A stretch of DNA of 64,000 nucleotides from Zhenhengia yiwuensis (GTDB lineage Bacteria > Bacillota > Clostridia > Lachnospirales > Cellulosilyticaceae). This document shows positions 63,095 to 64,000 of the stretch, one piece after another. Under the pieces are notes generated by a model that ran no database searches, was not told where the DNA came from, and worked only from the letters and a program-made list of their open reading frames with translations. The number at the start of each line of letters is the position of its first letter. Position 1 is the first letter of the stretch. Position numbers and translations under genes: made by a program. The stretch is taken from contig NZ_JACRSY010000004.1 of assembly GCF_014384995.1 (NCBI RefSeq), positions 112,082-176,081 of the forward strand, written 5' to 3'.

Positions 63095-63406
63095 AGTTGT
63101 CCTCCTTTTTTTCCTTTAATACAATGGTATGATAGAGTTGTCTCAAAAATGCCTATAGAAAGTATGGAAAACAGTGAATGTTAAAAGGTATATGCATAAA
63201 GTAAGACAAAAGGGGAAATCTAACTTAGAATGGCTATTACAATCCCTATTAGAAAATGAGAATATAATCAACATCTATGACAATGGGGAGGGTCTGTGTA
63301 AGTAGATAAACTACTAAGAGATATAAAGAATGACAAGAAAGAGGAAGCATAAATTAAAGAGAATTAGGGGGAATAGTATAGAAAATTATTACTTTAATAA
63401 GTGCGG

Positions 63407-63435
63407 TTGACAAAAGTAAAGAACTCCTGTAATAT
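63407..63435 (+). promoter_or_regulatory. rrn promoter P1
   Basis: TTGACA (63407-63412) and TAATAT (63430-63435) are 17 bases apart. Confidence 0.75.
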
Positions 63436-63498
63436 ATCTACTTGTGAGGCGGACATACAGCATCTGACACAAACAGATAAAAAAGACTAAAAAAAGTC

Positions 63499-63527
63499 TT
63501 GACAAAATAATTCGCTTCAGATAAAAT
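63499..63527 (+). promoter_or_regulatory. rrn promoter P2
   Basis: TTGACA (63499-63504) and TAAAAT (63522-63527) are 17 bases apart, 92 bases after P1. Tandem promoters are usual for Firmicute rRNA operons. Confidence 0.82.
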
Positions 63528-63679
63528 AGTAAAAGTCGCTACAACACAGCGACATACTAAATAAGAAAAATGAACTTTGAAAATAAAATAGTAACCATTA
63601 AACCAGTCGATTCATAAAGTCACATTAAGTGACAAGTCAGTACTACTTAACAGTACAAAAATGTCAAGAGACAAACTTT

Positions 63680-64000
<321 letters not shown>

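Larger units (their letters stand above)
63095..63679. other. Spacer and rrn control region
   Basis: 63095-63400 shows no convincing gene. A 37-codon frame from ATG 63192 to TAG 63303-63305 has a weak AAAAGG site and no known family. 63400-63679 carries two promoters and the 5' precursor segment of the 16S rRNA, with inverted-repeat pieces such as GTCAC/GTGAC near 63620 typical of rRNA processing stems. Confidence 0.6.

Noticed and set aside
63192..63305. 37-codon open frame upstream of the rrn promoters
   Set aside because: Weak ribosome binding site, no promoter and no recognisable family; could be chance in A+T-rich DNA.

Overview
The window looks like a chromosomal segment of a low-GC, anaerobic, endospore-forming Firmicute of the Lachnospirales type, perhaps close to Cellulosilyticum. 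The genus is an inference from gene content, A+T-rich codon use and the partial 16S rRNA at the right edge. Spore genes (two alpha/beta SASPs, a Spo0E-like phosphatase, a YtxC-like protein), AddAB, T-box and lysine-riboswitch leaders and strong AAGGAGG ribosome binding sites all fit this. I see no prophage, insertion sequence or CRISPR array.

Layout. 0-9.4 kb: HAD phosphatase, a small helical protein, addB-addA recombination nuclease and a phage-type conserved protein. 9.5-15.2 kb, mostly minus strand: Rieske-FAD oxidoreductase, DUF3783 protein with htpG, a SASP gene, then truA with a DUF5721-like gene. 15.3-33.3 kb: a carbohydrate island. It has a YesM/YesN two-component system, the wreck of a solute-binding lipoprotein gene, two intact ABC sugar permeases, a phosphohexomutase, a GH3 hexosaminidase, a GH94 phosphorylase, nagA and nagB. 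It then has a PTS operon (HPr, EI, a LicT/GlcT-type antiterminator, EIICB, EIIA) preceded by a consensus promoter and an antiterminator/terminator switch. 33.5-39.4 kb: NlpC/P60 hydrolase, polysaccharide deacetylase, Spo0E-like protein, an unknown protein, a tandem OB-fold protein, a YgjP-type metallopeptidase, a cobalamin adenosyltransferase and a membrane protein. 39.4-42.5 kb, minus strand: asd-dapA-dapB behind a lysine riboswitch. 42.6-49.2 kb: a second SASP, a large secreted GH127 glycosidase, a DUF815 AAA+ protein and DNA polymerase IV. 49.2-54.3 kb: an Lsa-type ABC-F resistance gene with an attenuator-like leader, a methyltransferase, Hsp33, a GNAT and ytxC. 54.4-60.1 kb: T-box, two tandem threonyl-tRNA synthetases, and infC-rpmI-rplT behind its own leader. 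60.1-64 kb: an odd structured leader before a CD3324-family gene, two GNATs, two small unknowns, then tandem rrn promoters and the first ~320 nt of a 16S rRNA gene.

How the parts fit. The 15-33 kb island reads as two routes for N-acetylglucosamine. One is a phosphorolytic route for imported disaccharides: permeases, GH94/GH3, a mutase converting sugar-1-P to sugar-6-P, then NagA and NagB. The other is a PTS route giving GlcNAc-6-P directly. The PTS regulatory parts are atypical. HPr has Arg in place of the regulatory Ser46, and the antiterminator seems to lack both PRD2 histidines, so normal HPr-dependent catabolite control of this operon may be lost.

The most unusual signals are these PTS changes, the solute-binding-protein relic beside intact permeases, the two ThrRS genes with near-identical ends but divergent catalytic cores, the competing hairpins before the ABC-F gene, likely non-AUG starts for infC (AUU) and the DUF5721-like gene (AUA), and the Cys-rich mini-ORF plus structured RNA near 60.4 kb.
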